This document shows, in pieces, positions 63,694-64,000 of a stretch of 64,000 bases of DNA. The notes under the pieces are model-generated. The model was not told the DNA's origin. It made no database searches and saw nothing but the letters and a program-made list of their open reading frames with translations. Location of the stretch: contig NZ_BCUD01000009.1 of assembly GCF_001591105.1 (NCBI RefSeq), positions 1 through 64,000 of the forward strand, in the 5' to 3' direction. The position numbers were made by a program, and so were the translations under genes. The stretch is from Vibrio nereis NBRC 15637. GTDB lineage: Bacteria > Pseudomonadota > Gammaproteobacteria > Enterobacterales > Vibrionaceae. Within the stretch, counting starts at the first letter, position 1, and each line of letters starts with the position of its first letter.

Positions 63694-64000
63694 GAGTAAT
63701 GCAATAAAAACATCCGTTACCTCCGCGTTGGACTCCATCGGTTTTAGCTCACCTACCAACAGCAGTGCTGAAACACTGAACAGTGAACGGCGCAGGTTAG
63801 AAAAAATTGCCGTCTCATCGCAATTCAAAAATGGCAAAGCGATTGCCCGCATGCCCAAGGTGCAAAGCCCAGAAAGCATGTTATCTGTGATGTGGAAGCT
63901 GGTATGCGGCCGCAACCGTTTAAAGCCTCAAGTTGAACTTCCTTATCTATCGGTCGACACTTTGACATTGTCGGAACGAAGCCAAGAACCACGTGTAACT
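63694..64000 (+). CDS. Partial gene, probable MBL-fold metallo-hydrolase N-terminus
   Basis: An open frame of 102 codons runs from ATG 63694 off the window end. It contains SSQFKNGKAIARMP followed by a basic stretch and QVELPYLSVDTLTL. This resembles, from memory, the N-terminal part of MBL-fold hydrolases related to NAPE-phospholipase D/UlaG-like proteins (pattern SPQF.NGKF.N..P). The metal-binding HxHxDH motif would come later and is not in the window, so the call is tentative. Confidence 0.5.

Overview
The window looks like a piece of a Vibrio genome, most probably the second (smaller) chromosome. The glycine-cleavage cluster (gcvP, gcvH, glyA, an XRE-cupin regulator and gcvT), a ribose operon, an orphan PstS, a DeaD/RNase II pair, GlyGly-CTERM serine proteases and a VpsT-type regulator together are typical of that genus. 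The species cannot be fixed from this sequence alone. I found no rRNA, tRNA, CRISPR array, transposase or integrase.

Region 1 (about 0.1-9.8 kb) is accessory. A zinc-dependent phospholipase C-like protein and a small lipoprotein are followed by a four-gene, translationally coupled minus-strand operon (8272 down to 1817). It encodes an SMC/MukB-like coiled-coil ATPase, a MukE/JetB-like protein, a MukF/JetA-like kleisin and a TOPRIM nuclease like JetD. This is a Wadjet-like plasmid-defence system, but with gene order C-B-A-D instead of A-B-C-D, a short JetD, and a divergent WYL-domain regulator of the BrxR/CapW kind. The regulator sits behind a striking TGTATACA double operator. Related 33-bp repeats lie in inverted orientation at the two edges of this block. 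It is the most interesting system in the window.

Region 2 (9.8-17.1 kb) is the glycine-cleavage/one-carbon cluster. A shared operator-like palindrome (GGAAAC-N3-GTTTC) occurs before both glyA/XRE and gcvT, and a perfect PurR-type box lies upstream of gcvT. Region 3 (17.2-20.5 kb) holds two tandem secreted serine proteases with rhombosortase-type tails, a c-di-GMP-type LuxR regulator and a two-repeat lipoprotein. Region 4 (20.7-26.9 kb) is the ribose operon rbsDACBKR with an RbsR operator.

Region 5 (26.9-46.5 kb) is a chain of small units: the RNA helicase deaD, rnb, a DUF3024 protein, pstS, a glycogen/maltodextrin debranching-type enzyme divergent from a porin, an FAH-family hydrolase, a 37-residue membrane protein, azlCD with an AraC regulator, a LysE exporter, a GNAT protein, an ScsB/ScsD-like thiol-redox pair, an unknown secreted protein and a phosphosugar mutase. 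Region 6 (46.8-54.6 kb) is a complete caa3-type cytochrome c oxidase operon: structural subunits, CtaG, SURF1, a CxxxC Sco-like protein, and heme A synthesis by CtaA and CtaB. Region 7 (55.2-64 kb) holds a DAHP synthase, a periplasmic alpha-amylase, an XRE regulator divergent from a YdhF-like aldo-keto reductase, a CSS-EAL c-di-GMP phosphodiesterase, a Dcu C4-dicarboxylate transporter, and the start of a probable MBL-fold hydrolase cut by the window end.
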